Shown: positions 1 to 7,804 of the stretch, piece by piece
Numbering within the stretch: position 1 is the stretch's first letter
How the letters are laid out: each line of letters begins with the position of its first letter
Assembly: GCF_001898325.1 (NCBI RefSeq)
Contig: NZ_MKTR01000028.1
Location: 1-52,910, forward strand
DNA from: Microbacterium sp. 67-17
GTDB taxonomy: Bacteria > Actinomycetota > Actinomycetes > Actinomycetales > Microbacteriaceae
Direction: 5' to 3'
DNA: 52,910 bases
Made by a program: the position numbers and the translations under genes
The notes under the pieces: generated by a model
What the model was told of the DNA's origin: nothing
What the model saw: only the letters and a program-made list of their open reading frames with translations
The model's database searches: none

Positions 1-240
1 CCCCACCATCGACGAGGCGGTGATACTCCCCGAGATCACCGCCGCCTAAACTCCCCACCATCGACGAGGCGGTGATACTCCCCGAGATCACCGCCGCCTA
101 AACTAACGACAGCTGATCATCGCAACGAAGCCCCCACCATCGACGAGGCGGTGATACTCCCCGAGATCACCGCCGCCTAAACTAACGACAGCTGATCATC
201 GCAACGAAGCGAAAGACCACCACTCAAACGGACGCGGCCC
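1..240. repeat. Tandem copies of a repeated gene 3' end; left arm of the terminal inverted repeat
   Basis: Three copies of a block that can be read as the end of a coding sequence (TIDEAVILPEITAA, then TAA) stand in tandem, with stop codons at 47-49, 99-101 and 178-180. Copy-to-copy distances are 52 and 79 bases. Each copy holds a hairpin, GGCGGTGAT, ten-base loop, ATCACCGCC (16-43 in the first copy). Bases 134-240 are repeated in inverted orientation at 52804-52910. The 241-393 stretch that follows holds no gene I can support. The array may be real or may result from assembly at a repeat. Confidence 0.85.
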
Positions 241-393
241 TGTCACGGCGGCGAGAGCGCTGGAGGTCACTGCAGCTGGCCGAGCTCGAGCATCTCACCG
301 TCGAGGAAGAACGTCGGAGGGGAATGCTGAAGCTTCGGTTGACTCTGGGACTGCCAATGACCCCACCACGAACGGATGCTCGCGGTCTCACTG

Positions 394-1569
394 TCACCGT
401 TCCAGCACGACGGCGAGGCCTTGACCCACGCCGATGCAGATCGCCACGACGGCGACGCCGCCTCCGCGTCGCGCAAGCTCATGCGCGGCATGCCCGAGAA
501 TGCGGCCCCCCGAAGCGCCCAGCGGATGGCCGATGGCCAGCGCTCCGCCGTGGATGTTGACCCGCTCAGGATCAAGTTCAGGCCACCCGGCGACGCATGC
601 GAGCGACTGTGAAGCGAACGCCTCGTTGAGCTCGACCACGTCGACATCGGCCCAGGACCGGCCGGCGCGTGCGAGCGCCTTGTTCGCCGCCTCGATCGGC
701 GCGATCGGGAACAGATGCGGATCGACGCCATGCGCCCCGCGTCCCGCAATCCGCGCGAGTGGCTCGCCGGGCAGCGCACCCTCCGCGGCGATCAGAACGG
801 CGGAAGCGCCGTCGTTGATCGGCGAGGAGTTGCCGGCGGTGACGGTGCCTTCGCCGTCGCGCGCGAACAGCGGAGTAAGCCCGGCGAGCTTGTCCACGGA
901 AGTGTCGTCCCGGATGCCCTCGTCGCGTGCCAGGTCGGCCCCTGGCACGTGCACGATCTCGCCATCGTAGACCCCGTCAGCCCACGCTTTAGCTGCCAGC
1001 CGGTGAGAGCGCACGGCGAACTCGTCCTGGGCATCTCGGGAGATTCCCCACTCTCGGGCGATCTTCTCCGCCGATTCTCCATTGGAGATGGTCCACTGCT
1101 TCGGCAGCTTCGGGTTGGTCATCCGCCACCCGATGGAGGTGTTCCACAGTGTCTGGTTACCGACCGCCGGCCACGGCCTCGGCGACTTCTCCACGATGAA
1201 CGGCGCCCGGCTCATCGACTCCACTCCGCCGGCGAGCACGAGACCGGCGTCGCCGGTCTCGACAGCGCGGGCGGCCTGGATCACCGCTTCCAGCGACGAC
1301 GAGCAGAGTCGGTTGACGGTCACGCCGGTGACACTGGTGGGGAAGCCTGCCAGCAGCGCCCCGAAACGGGCGACGTCGCGGTTGTCCTCTCCTGCTTGGT
1401 TCGCATCGCCGAAGATCACGTCATCGATGCGCGCGGGGTCGAGGCCCATGCGCGCGACGGTCGCCTTCATGACGACTGCGGCGAGATCGTCGGGCCGGAT
1501 GCCGCTGAGCGCGCCACCCGCCCGCCCGAAGGGGGTGCGGACAGCATCGTAGACAAAGCTCGCGGTCAT
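394..1569 (-). CDS. Acetyl-CoA acyltransferase (thiolase; probable 3-oxoadipyl-CoA thiolase)
   Basis: This 391-residue protein is a complete degradative thiolase, which cleaves a 3-oxoacyl-CoA with CoA to acetyl-CoA and a shortened acyl-CoA. The N-terminal RTPFGR motif, the nucleophile Cys89 in NRLCSSS, NEAFA, the His-bearing GHPLGASGG box and the C-terminal CIGVGQG box with the second catalytic Cys are all present. It lies 30 bases downstream of the acyl-CoA dehydrogenase gene on the same strand. In this locus the expected substrate is 3-oxoadipyl-CoA, giving succinyl-CoA and acetyl-CoA, the last step of adipate beta-oxidation. The family is certain; the substrate is inferred from context. 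Confidence 0.93.
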   Translation of the reverse strand: MTASFVYDAVRTPFGRAGGALSGIRPDDLAAVVMKATVARMGLDPARIDDVIFGDANQAGEDNRDVARFGALLAGFPTSVTGVTVNRLCSSSLEAVIQAARAVETGDAGLVLAGGVESMSRAPFIVEKSPRPWPAVGNQTLWNTSIGWRMTNPKLPKQWTISNGESAEKIAREWGISRDAQDEFAVRSHRLAAKAWADGVYDGEIVHVPGADLARDEGIRDDTSVDKLAGLTPLFARDGEGTVTAGNSSPINDGASAVLIAAEGALPGEPLARIAGRGAHGVDPHLFPIAPIEAANKALARAGRSWADVDVVELNEAFASQSLACVAGWPELDPERVNIHGGALAIGHPLGASGGRILGHAAHELARRGGGVAVVAICIGVGQGLAVVLER

Positions 1570-1599
1570 GGCGGGCTCCCTTCCGTGGTCGGCCGAGGG

Positions 1600-2802
1600 T
1601 CAGGCGAACGCCGATATTCCGGTGATCTGGCGGCCGATGATGAGCGACTGGATGAAGTCGGTCCCCTCATATGTGTGGACGACTTCCATGTCGGTGAGGT
1701 GGCGGGCGACGTGGTTCTCCAGAAGGAGTCCGTTGCCGCCGAGGAGGTCGCGGGCATCCCGGCAGAGTGCACGCGCGTGCTGGCCGGTGAACATCTTCGC
1801 GAGCGAGGCCTGTTCGTTCGTCAGTCGCCCTTCATCCTGCAGAGTGGCTGTGCGGAAGCAGAGCAACTGCATCGCGGTGAGATCGGCGAGCATGTTGGCC
1901 AGCTTGTTCTGCACCAGCTGGAAGCTGGCGATGGGCTTGCCGAACTGGACACGTTCCTGGACGTAGACCGCCGCTGCCTCGTACGCGGCGAGAGCGTGCC
2001 CGAGCGCCTCCCACGCGACGGCGCTGCGGGTGCGGTTGAGGATCGCGGAGACGTCACGGAATGAGGTCGACTTCGCCAGCTTGTTCCCGGCAGGGATCCT
2101 CAGTCCGGAGATCTCGATGTGCGCCTGCTGGATCGCGCGCTTAGCGATCTTCCCGGTGATCGCCTCCGCAGAGTACCCCTCGGGATACTGTCCGTCAGCG
2201 CCTTTCTCGAGCACGAATGCCTTCACTTTGGCATCCGCTGTGTCGCGGGCCCAGATGATGACGAGGTCCGCAACGTGTCCGAGCCCGATCCACCGTTTGG
2301 CACCGTCTATGACATACGCGCTCCCGTCGCGGCGGGCAGTGGTCTCCAGGGCGACGGAGTCGGAGCCGTGATCGGGCTCGGTCAGCGCGAACGCGCCGAG
2401 CTTGCGGAGGGCTGCCATTTCGGGCAGCCAGCGCTGCTTCTGCTCGTCGTCGCCGAGCAACGCGATGCTGCCCATCGCAAGTCCCGAGTGCACGGCATTG
2501 AGCGTGTTCACACTCCCGTCTCCACGAGACAGTTCCATCGCGACGAGGCCGGTCTGCAGTCGGGTCAGTCCCGGACAGCCGTAGCCCTGGATCGCGGTGC
2601 CCACGATTCCCAGCTCGCCCAGTGCGGGGAGGATCTGGTAAGGGAAGTCCGCTAACTCCCAGTACTCGTTGATAACTGGCAGGACCTCGGAATCCACGAA
2701 TCCGCGCACACGTGTGATGAGATTGCGGTCGTCGTCGCCGAGAAGATCACCGATCTGATAAAAGTCCGTATCCACCGGATGTGCCGCCTTCGTGATCGTC
2801 AT
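1600..2802 (-). CDS. Acyl-CoA dehydrogenase (glutaryl-CoA dehydrogenase-like; probable adipyl-CoA dehydrogenase)
   Basis: This 400-residue flavoprotein matches the acyl-CoA dehydrogenase family over its full length. It has an N-terminal helical domain, the TEPDHGSD FAD/substrate segment near residue 145 and the catalytic glutamate Glu379 in YEGTDFIQ, placed as in glutaryl-CoA dehydrogenases. It would oxidise a dicarboxyl-CoA, probably adipyl-CoA, to the 2,3-enoyl-CoA and pass electrons to ETF. The CoA transferase gene upstream ends three bases before this start and the thiolase gene follows, so the three genes form one operon. A decarboxylating glutaryl-CoA role is possible but fits the pathway less well. 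Confidence 0.9.
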   Translation of the reverse strand: MTITKAAHPVDTDFYQIGDLLGDDDRNLITRVRGFVDSEVLPVINEYWELADFPYQILPALGELGIVGTAIQGYGCPGLTRLQTGLVAMELSRGDGSVNTLNAVHSGLAMGSIALLGDDEQKQRWLPEMAALRKLGAFALTEPDHGSDSVALETTARRDGSAYVIDGAKRWIGLGHVADLVIIWARDTADAKVKAFVLEKGADGQYPEGYSAEAITGKIAKRAIQQAHIEISGLRIPAGNKLAKSTSFRDVSAILNRTRSAVAWEALGHALAAYEAAAVYVQERVQFGKPIASFQLVQNKLANMLADLTAMQLLCFRTATLQDEGRLTNEQASLAKMFTGQHARALCRDARDLLGGNGLLLENHVARHLTDMEVVHTYEGTDFIQSLIIGRQITGISAFA

Positions 2803-2805
2803 CTC

Positions 2806-4053
2806 TCAGCGTCCCTCTTTCCGAATCGCCGGGACGGTAACCCGATCGCCGACGTGGTCTTCATCGTCTTCCGCGACTTGCAGCCACCGTCGGACCGCCT
2901 CGCCATCCTGGTCGAGTGCAGGAGGCGCGGCGCGGTAACTCGCGGGGGTGCGGGAGAACGTTATGGGGTTGCGAATGGTGGGCACCGCGTGGTCGCCGGT
3001 GCCGGCCGCGACGCTGGGCTCCAGGCCGATCTTCGCAGCGAACTCGACGCCTCCACGGACATCCAGGACCGGCGCACACGGGACCTGCAACGGGCTGAAG
3101 ATGTCGAACCACTCCCATGCGGTCTTGGTGACCAGCCGCGCTGTCAGCAGCGGGCGCAGGGCGTCTCGGTGCGCGCTGCGGTCTGCGTTGGACGCGAAGC
3201 GAGTGTCTGCGGCCAGCTGCGGCAGCCCGATGGCGTCGCAGAACGTAGCGAACTGCGCGTCGTTGCCGATCGCGAGCACCAGTTCCCCGTCATGGGTGCG
3301 AAACGGTGCGTAGGGGTAGATACTGGGGTGGTCATTGCCCATCCGGGTCGGAGACTGCCCGCTCAGCAGAAACCCGCCGGTCTGGTTGACCATGCCCGAC
3401 AATGCGGAGGACAGCAGGTTCAGTTCGACGTGCTGTCCCTCTCCCGAGCGCTGTCGGTGGTAAAGGGCGGAGGTGATCGCGATGCACGTGTGCAACCCGG
3501 TGATCACATCGAACACCGCGACGCCCGCGCGGAACCCTTCCGTGTTCGGCGCGCCGGTCACGCTCATCAGTCCAGACAGCGCCTGTGCGAGCAGGTCGTA
3601 GCCGGCGAGCCCCGCGCCTCCCGCGGTACCGAAGCCGGTGATCGACGCATAGATCACACTGGGGTTCTCCCGCTTGACGGACTCGTAGTCCAAGCCGAAT
3701 CGCCGGAGCCCGCCGGGTTTGAAGTTCTCTGTGACCACATCGGCTCGGGCCGCGAGACGCTGTGCGAGGACAAGGTCATCGGGGTTGCGGAAGTCCAGCA
3801 CCACAGACTGCTTGTTCCTGTTAATGGAGAGGAAGTAGGTCGACTCGCCTCGGTACTCCGGTGGCCGGTAGCTGCGTGTCTCGTCCCCTAGCGGACTCTC
3901 CACCTTGATGACCGTCGCCCCGAGGTCCGCGAGCAGCATCGTGCAGTAGGGGCCAGCGAGTACCCGGCCGAAATCCGCGACCAGGAGACCCTCGAAAGGA
4001 CCACCGGCCACGTCCTGCACCGTCCGGCCATCCGGGAGCGAGCTCTTCATCAT
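2806..4053 (-). CDS. Family III (CaiB/BaiF) CoA transferase, probable adipate/dicarboxylate CoA transferase
   Basis: The 415-residue protein is a family III CoA transferase: the VADFGRVLAGPYCTMLLADL N-terminal segment, the YRPPEYRG region, NRNKQS and the GYDLLAQALSG segment with the likely aspartate nucleophile are all present. I chose the ATG at 4053 because GAGGTG lies nine bases upstream on this strand; the open frame continues to 4203 but would include a probable operator at 4108-4135. It should transfer CoA to a dicarboxylate, activating adipate from the BVMO route for beta-oxidation. It is first in the CoA transferase, acyl-CoA dehydrogenase, thiolase operon and is divergent from the SDR gene. 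Confidence 0.88.
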   Translation of the reverse strand: MMKSSLPDGRTVQDVAGGPFEGLLVADFGRVLAGPYCTMLLADLGATVIKVESPLGDETRSYRPPEYRGESTYFLSINRNKQSVVLDFRNPDDLVLAQRLAARADVVTENFKPGGLRRFGLDYESVKRENPSVIYASITGFGTAGGAGLAGYDLLAQALSGLMSVTGAPNTEGFRAGVAVFDVITGLHTCIAITSALYHRQRSGEGQHVELNLLSSALSGMVNQTGGFLLSGQSPTRMGNDHPSIYPYAPFRTHDGELVLAIGNDAQFATFCDAIGLPQLAADTRFASNADRSAHRDALRPLLTARLVTKTAWEWFDIFSPLQVPCAPVLDVRGGVEFAAKIGLEPSVAAGTGDHAVPTIRNPITFSRTPASYRAAPPALDQDGEAVRRWLQVAEDDEDHVGDRVTVPAIRKEGR

Positions 4054-4107
4054 CGGGAACACCTCAGTCGTCGTGTTCGTCCAGACTCCCAGCAGCCGTT
4101 TATGTCC

Positions 4108-4135
4108 GTCCAATACCTGATCAGGCACGTATTGA
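4108..4135. promoter_or_regulatory. Candidate operator in the CoA transferase/SDR divergent region
   Basis: GTCCAATACC (4108-4117) is followed by an imperfect inverted half site, GTATTGA (4129-4135). The same decamer recurs at 10521-10530 and in reverse complement at 10580-10589, with near copies at 7734 and 13932, all in control regions of this catabolic locus. It is probably the binding site of one of the cluster regulators. Confidence 0.55.
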
Positions 4136-4279
4136 TGCTCTAATCTCATGAAACGAGGGCTGTTCCAGAACGGCACACTCGAGGCTCCCCATTTCGACGC
4201 CACCCTGGTGGTGTCGAGGCGATGGGGCCGGGAGCGGCCCGCGCCTGGGCGTGATCAGCAATGAGGCTAAGGAGAACCC

Positions 4280-5035
4280 ATGGGTAGCAGGCTTGCAGGC
4301 AAGGTCGCGATCGTCACCGGCGCGGCGAACGGGATGGGGCGCGCACATGTGCGCCGCCTCGCCCAGGAAGGGGCGAGCGTCCTCGCCACCGACGTCGACT
4401 CGGCCGGGCTCGAGCACACCGTCGCCGAAGCGAACCGTGACGGCGGGACGGTCGTGGGGCTGGAGCAGGATGTCGCGATCGCGGCGAGGTGGGACGAGAT
4501 CGTGGCAGAAGCCGAGCAGCGTTTCGGCCGGCTCGACATTCTGGTCAACAACGCGGGGGTGCTCATCCTCAAGCCCGTCGAGGAGACCACAGAGGAGGAG
4601 TGGGACCTCATCTTCCGCATCAACGCCAAGGGTGTCTTCCTCGGCACCAAGGCCGCGGTGCCTGCTCTGGTCCGCGCAGGCGGGGGATCGATCGTGAACA
4701 TCTCGTCGATCTACGGCATCATCGGCGCACCGAGCGCCGCCGCGTACGAGGCGTCAAAGGGCGCCGTCCGGCTGCTGACCAAGGCCAGCGCGGTGGACCT
4801 GGCCAAGTACGGCATCCGGGTGAACTCTGTGCATCCCGGTGTCATCGCCACCCCCATGACCACGGGGCTGCTGGCGACGCCGGAGTCGACGAAAGCCGTG
4901 CTGTCCACGACGATCCTCGACCGGCCCGGCCAGCCCGAGGAAGTCTCGAACGTCGTACTCTTCCTCGCCTCGGACGAGGCTTCCTTCGTCACCGGCGCCG
5001 AGTATGTCGTGGATGGCGGCTATACCGCGCAGTGA
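4280..5035 (+). CDS. SDR family oxidoreductase (probable cyclohexanol dehydrogenase)
   Basis: This is a classical 251-residue short-chain dehydrogenase with the NAD(P)-binding TGAANGMG motif near residue 13, NNAG near residue 89, the catalytic Ser in NISSIYG and the YEASK catalytic pair. The acidic residue after the second strand (ATDVDS) suggests NAD rather than NADP. AAGGAGAACCC sits just before the ATG. Its size and context match cyclohexanol dehydrogenases (ChnA type), which oxidise cyclohexanol to cyclohexanone, the BVMO substrate. It is divergent from the CoA transferase and is followed by a strong terminator and a LysR gene. Substrate is inferred; other secondary alcohols are possible. 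Confidence 0.88.
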   Translation: MGSRLAGKVAIVTGAANGMGRAHVRRLAQEGASVLATDVDSAGLEHTVAEANRDGGTVVGLEQDVAIAARWDEIVAEAEQRFGRLDILVNNAGVLILKPVEETTEEEWDLIFRINAKGVFLGTKAAVPALVRAGGGSIVNISSIYGIIGAPSAAAYEASKGAVRLLTKASAVDLAKYGIRVNSVHPGVIATPMTTGLLATPESTKAVLSTTILDRPGQPEEVSNVVLFLASDEASFVTGAEYVVDGGYTAQ

Positions 5036-5040
5036 TCTCG

Positions 5041-5071
5041 GTCGGCCGGGGTCTGCGCGACCCCGGCCGAC
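5041..5071 (+). terminator. Perfect 13-bp stem-loop after the SDR gene
   Basis: GTCGGCCGGGGTC (5041-5053), loop TGCGC, then GACCCCGGCCGAC (5059-5071) is a perfect GC-rich hairpin that starts five bases after the SDR stop codon. There is no long T run, as is common for high-GC terminators. Confidence 0.8.
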
Positions 5072-5110
5072 TCATCCAGACTTGTATGCCAATCCACCTT
5101 CCATCGGTAC

Positions 5111-5127
5111 GGATTATGCAATAATCC
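5111..5127. promoter_or_regulatory. Palindrome directly upstream of the LysR gene
   Basis: GGATTAT-GCA-ATAATCC is a perfect 7+7 palindrome ending four bases before the LysR start. It contains an A/T-rich dyad of the T-N11-A type typical of LysR sites. Its position suggests autoregulation and possibly occlusion of translation. Confidence 0.55.
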
Positions 5128-5131
5128 CTGG

Positions 5132-6031
5132 ATGGATCTGCAGCAGCTGCGCACCTTCCTCGCCGTCGCCGAGGAACTGCACTTCGGACGGGCAGCCGAG
5201 CGCCTGCATATGGCGCAGCCGCCGATCAGCCGCGGCATCCAGCAGCTGGAGCGGGAGTTGGGTGCGCGGCTGTTCGAGCGGAGCACCCGCAAGGTAACGC
5301 TGACCTCGGTGGGCGAGGCCCTCGTCGCCCCCGCCCAGGAGGTCCTGGACGCGCTGGACCGGGTGAGCAGGGTCGCCCGCGCAGCCGGGACGGGCGAGAT
5401 CGGTCACGTCCGTCTGGCGTACGCGGGTGCGTCCTCCAACGTGATGGTCGGATTGCTCGCCCGAGCAGTCAACCAGAACCACCCAGGCATCCACCTCGAG
5501 CTGCTCAGTCAGCACTTCGCCCAACCGGCGATGCAGCTGCTCACCCGCGGCGACATCGACATCGCCCTCGGCAGGTGGGACCACATTCCCGCCGCCGTGC
5601 GCACCCGCGTGATCGCTGTCGAGGAACTCGTCATCGCCGTCCCGGAGACCCACCGTCTAGCCGACGCCGGTGCCGTGTCGATCGCGCAGTTCGAGGGTGA
5701 GCCGTTCGTGTCGCTCCAACCGCAGACCGGCACGTTGCTGCTGGAGCGGCTGCGACAGATGAGTAGAGCCGCCGGGTTCAACGCCGATGTCGTCCAGCAC
5801 GCACCGGACTCGTGGACGCTGATGTCCCTCGTCTCCGCCGAGATCGGCTGCTCATTGACCCTGTCCTCGGTGATCGACAGCATCGCCGACCCGCACTTGC
5901 GCTTCCTGCGCCTGACCGACGACGTCGCACCTGTCGAGCTGCGGATGGCGTGGCTGCGCGACAGCGACGACCGTGCCTTGCACGCCGTGCTCCGGTTGTC
6001 CGAATCCGTCCTCCCGACGCCGCAGGACTAA
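5132..6031 (+). CDS. LysR-family transcriptional regulator
   Basis: The 299-residue protein has a typical LysR N-terminal winged helix-turn-helix (LHFGRAAERLHMAQPPISRG, residues about 17-36) followed by a substrate-binding domain starting near residue 90. It starts just after a perfect palindrome (5111-5127). The gene is complete, although an IS1380-family element is inserted exactly at its stop codon: the TAA (6029-6031) lies inside the duplicated target CTAAG. It lies between the SDR gene and the Zn-alcohol dehydrogenase gene, so it may control one or both; the ligand is unknown. Confidence 0.9.
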   Translation: MDLQQLRTFLAVAEELHFGRAAERLHMAQPPISRGIQQLERELGARLFERSTRKVTLTSVGEALVAPAQEVLDALDRVSRVARAAGTGEIGHVRLAYAGASSNVMVGLLARAVNQNHPGIHLELLSQHFAQPAMQLLTRGDIDIALGRWDHIPAAVRTRVIAVEELVIAVPETHRLADAGAVSIAQFEGEPFVSLQPQTGTLLLERLRQMSRAAGFNADVVQHAPDSWTLMSLVSAEIGCSLTLSSVIDSIADPHLRFLRLTDDVAPVELRMAWLRDSDDRALHAVLRLSESVLPTPQD

Positions 6032-6032
6032 G
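6028..6032. repeat. Target-site duplication CTAAG, left copy
   Basis: CTAAG precedes the left end of the IS element and is repeated at 7699-7703 directly after its right end. The sequence includes the stop codon of the LysR gene. Confidence 0.85.
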
Positions 6033-7698
6033 CCTCGATCCACCGATGGACGGGGCGTTGAGCGAGCGTCGTGACGTAGAAATGCCCCTCTGATCAGGAA
6101 GAATAGAGCTTGCTTAGGGTTCTGTTCGTCTGGTCGGAGAGGCATCTCGTAGATGCAATTCAAGCACGCCCCCGCCGCAGTGTCTGCGGTGTTCGATGAT
6201 CCGAATCTCGTGTCGGCCGCGGGGCTGGTGCCGATGCTCCGCCTGGCGCGTTCCGCGGGGTTGGACGAGCTCGCGCGTGAGCGGTTGAGCGTCCCGACGG
6301 ATAAGGGCGCCAACGCGGGTGCGAAGGTGATGGCACTGGTCGCGGGCATGCTCGCCGGGGCGGACTCGATCGACGACATGAACCTGCTCCGCCATGGCGG
6401 AATGGGCCGGTTGTTCGACCGGACGTATGCGCCGTCGACGCTCGGGTCGTTCCTGCGGGAGTTCCGGTTCGGACACGTCCGCCAGCTCGACGCCGTCGCC
6501 TCCCGGGTGTTCGCGAATCTCGCTGTCGACGCGCCGCTGCTCCGAGCAGGCGATGGCGAGCGGGTGATGGTGGATCTGGACGACACCATCATCGAGGTCC
6601 ACGGATACCAGAAGCAGGGCGCCGGTTTCGGGTACTCCGGCGTCCGGGGGCTGAACGCCCTCCTCGCCACGGCATCGACCACCTCGTCGGCGCCGGTGAT
6701 CCTGGCCCAGCGGTTGCGGCAGGGGAAGACCGGGTCCCCGAAGGGGGCCGCGCGGATCGTCGGCGATGCTCTCGCCACCCTGCGCCGCACCCGCGCCGCG
6801 ACCGGGGCCAGGCCGTTGCTGCGGGCGGACTCCGCGTTCTACGGACACGCGACCGTCGGCACCGCGATCAAGGCGGGCGCCGACGTGTCGGTGACCGTGA
6901 GGATGGACCCGGCGGTGAAGGCCGCGATCGCGACCATCCCGGATGATGCGTGGGAGATGATCGAGTACACCGACGCGATCCGTGACGAGACCACCGGGCA
7001 GCTGATCTCCAAAGCCGAGGTCGCCGAGGTCCCGTTCACCGCGTTCCGCTCGAGGAAGAAGGCGGAACAGGTCGCCGGACGGTTGGTGGTGCGGCGCATC
7101 CCCGATCTGAACCCGAGACAGGTGGAGCAGCCGACCCTGTTCGACGTCTACCGGCATCACGCGTTCTTCACCACCACAGCGAAGGAGGTGATGGACACGG
7201 TGGCCGCGGACAAGACCCACCGCGGTCACGCGATCATCGAGCAGGTCCACGCCGACCTCAAAGCGGGGCCGCTCGCGCACCTGCCCTCCGGGGTGTTCAC
7301 CGCGAACAGCGCCTGGCTCGTCATCGCCGTGATCGCATTCAACCTCACCCGCGCTGCCGGTCTCGTCGCCGACCGAGCGGGACGGCTCGCGAGAGCAACG
7401 ACCGCGACGATCCGCCGCACCCTGATCCACGTCCCCGCACGGCTGGCGCGCTCCGCGCGCCGAATCACGCTGCACCTGCCCGAGGCCTGGCCATGGCAGA
7501 CCGCGTTCGACCGGCTCTTCACAGCCACGCACGCGCCACCGCCAACGGTGACCACCTGACCATCGCCGCAACGCGGCACGACCGAGGACCAAGTGGACGA
7601 CCGGGATGCGACGCCCGGAACTCAACCCTGCCCTCGACGCGTCACCGCGCCCCGATCATGCCGCCCCGGCACACCCACGGCTCATCGGTGGATCGAGG
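6033..7698 (+). mobile_element. IS1380-family insertion sequence, complete, 1666 bp
   Basis: The element is bounded by perfect 16-bp inverted repeats, CCTCGATCCACCGATG (6033-6048) and CATCGGTGGATCGAGG (7683-7698), and flanked by the 5-bp direct repeat CTAAG. Length, ends beginning with CC and a single long transposase frame fit the IS1380 family. Intact ends, target duplication and open transposase indicate a recent, possibly still mobile insertion. It separates the LysR gene from the alcohol dehydrogenase promoter region. Confidence 0.92.
6153..7559 (+). CDS. IS1380-family DDE transposase
   Basis: This 468-residue transposase has the catalytic acidic residues in the expected contexts: VDLDDTIIEVHG (first Asp), LLRADSAFYG (second Asp) and GHAIIEQVHADLK (Glu), followed by a conserved hydrophobic helix, WLVIAVIAFNL. 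The frame is uninterrupted and lies inside the inverted repeats, so the element should be autonomous. The Arg-rich C-terminus is typical of actinobacterial members. Confidence 0.95.
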   Translation: MQFKHAPAAVSAVFDDPNLVSAAGLVPMLRLARSAGLDELARERLSVPTDKGANAGAKVMALVAGMLAGADSIDDMNLLRHGGMGRLFDRTYAPSTLGSFLREFRFGHVRQLDAVASRVFANLAVDAPLLRAGDGERVMVDLDDTIIEVHGYQKQGAGFGYSGVRGLNALLATASTTSSAPVILAQRLRQGKTGSPKGAARIVGDALATLRRTRAATGARPLLRADSAFYGHATVGTAIKAGADVSVTVRMDPAVKAAIATIPDDAWEMIEYTDAIRDETTGQLISKAEVAEVPFTAFRSRKKAEQVAGRLVVRRIPDLNPRQVEQPTLFDVYRHHAFFTTTAKEVMDTVAADKTHRGHAIIEQVHADLKAGPLAHLPSGVFTANSAWLVIAVIAFNLTRAAGLVADRAGRLARATTATIRRTLIHVPARLARSARRITLHLPEAWPWQTAFDRLFTATHAPPPTVTT

Positions 7699-7703
7699 CT
7701 AAG
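7699..7703. repeat. Target-site duplication CTAAG, right copy
   Basis: Matches the copy at 6028-6032. Removing the IS plus one copy restores a sequence in which the LysR stop codon runs directly into the alcohol dehydrogenase upstream region. Confidence 0.85.
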
Positions 7704-7733
7704 GGTCGCCAGGTATCAATCCGCCTGCCATTT

Positions 7734-7743
7734 GGTATTGGAG
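7734..7743. promoter_or_regulatory. Candidate operator GGTATTGGAG upstream of the Zn-alcohol dehydrogenase
   Basis: This matches 9 of 10 bases of the GGTATTGGAC box found elsewhere in the locus and lies about 60 bases upstream of the alcohol dehydrogenase start. A weaker related sequence, GGTATCAATCC, lies at 7712-7722. Confidence 0.5.
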
Positions 7744-7804
7744 AGAATCAGAACGAAGTGGAAGCGTGGAGTCCACTGTGCGTATATCAACGGCGAGGAC
7801 AACC

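Noticed and set aside
1..240. Linear-replicon telomere
   Set aside because: The inverted block is a coding 3' end plus one simple hairpin; there is no series of terminal palindromes and no replication or partition gene in the window.
267..779. Minus-strand frame at the left end
   Set aside because: It mostly overlaps the thiolase gene out of frame; its tail (FFLDGEMLELGQLQ) looks slightly natural but is too short to support a gene.
715..2064. 449-residue plus-strand frame across the thiolase and acyl-CoA dehydrogenase genes
   Set aside because: It spans the antisense of two well-supported genes and shows an Arg/Gly-rich shadow composition.
4054..4203. Longer N-terminus for the CoA transferase
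   Set aside because: The extension lacks family likeness and would include the candidate operator; the ATG at 4053 has a good ribosome site.
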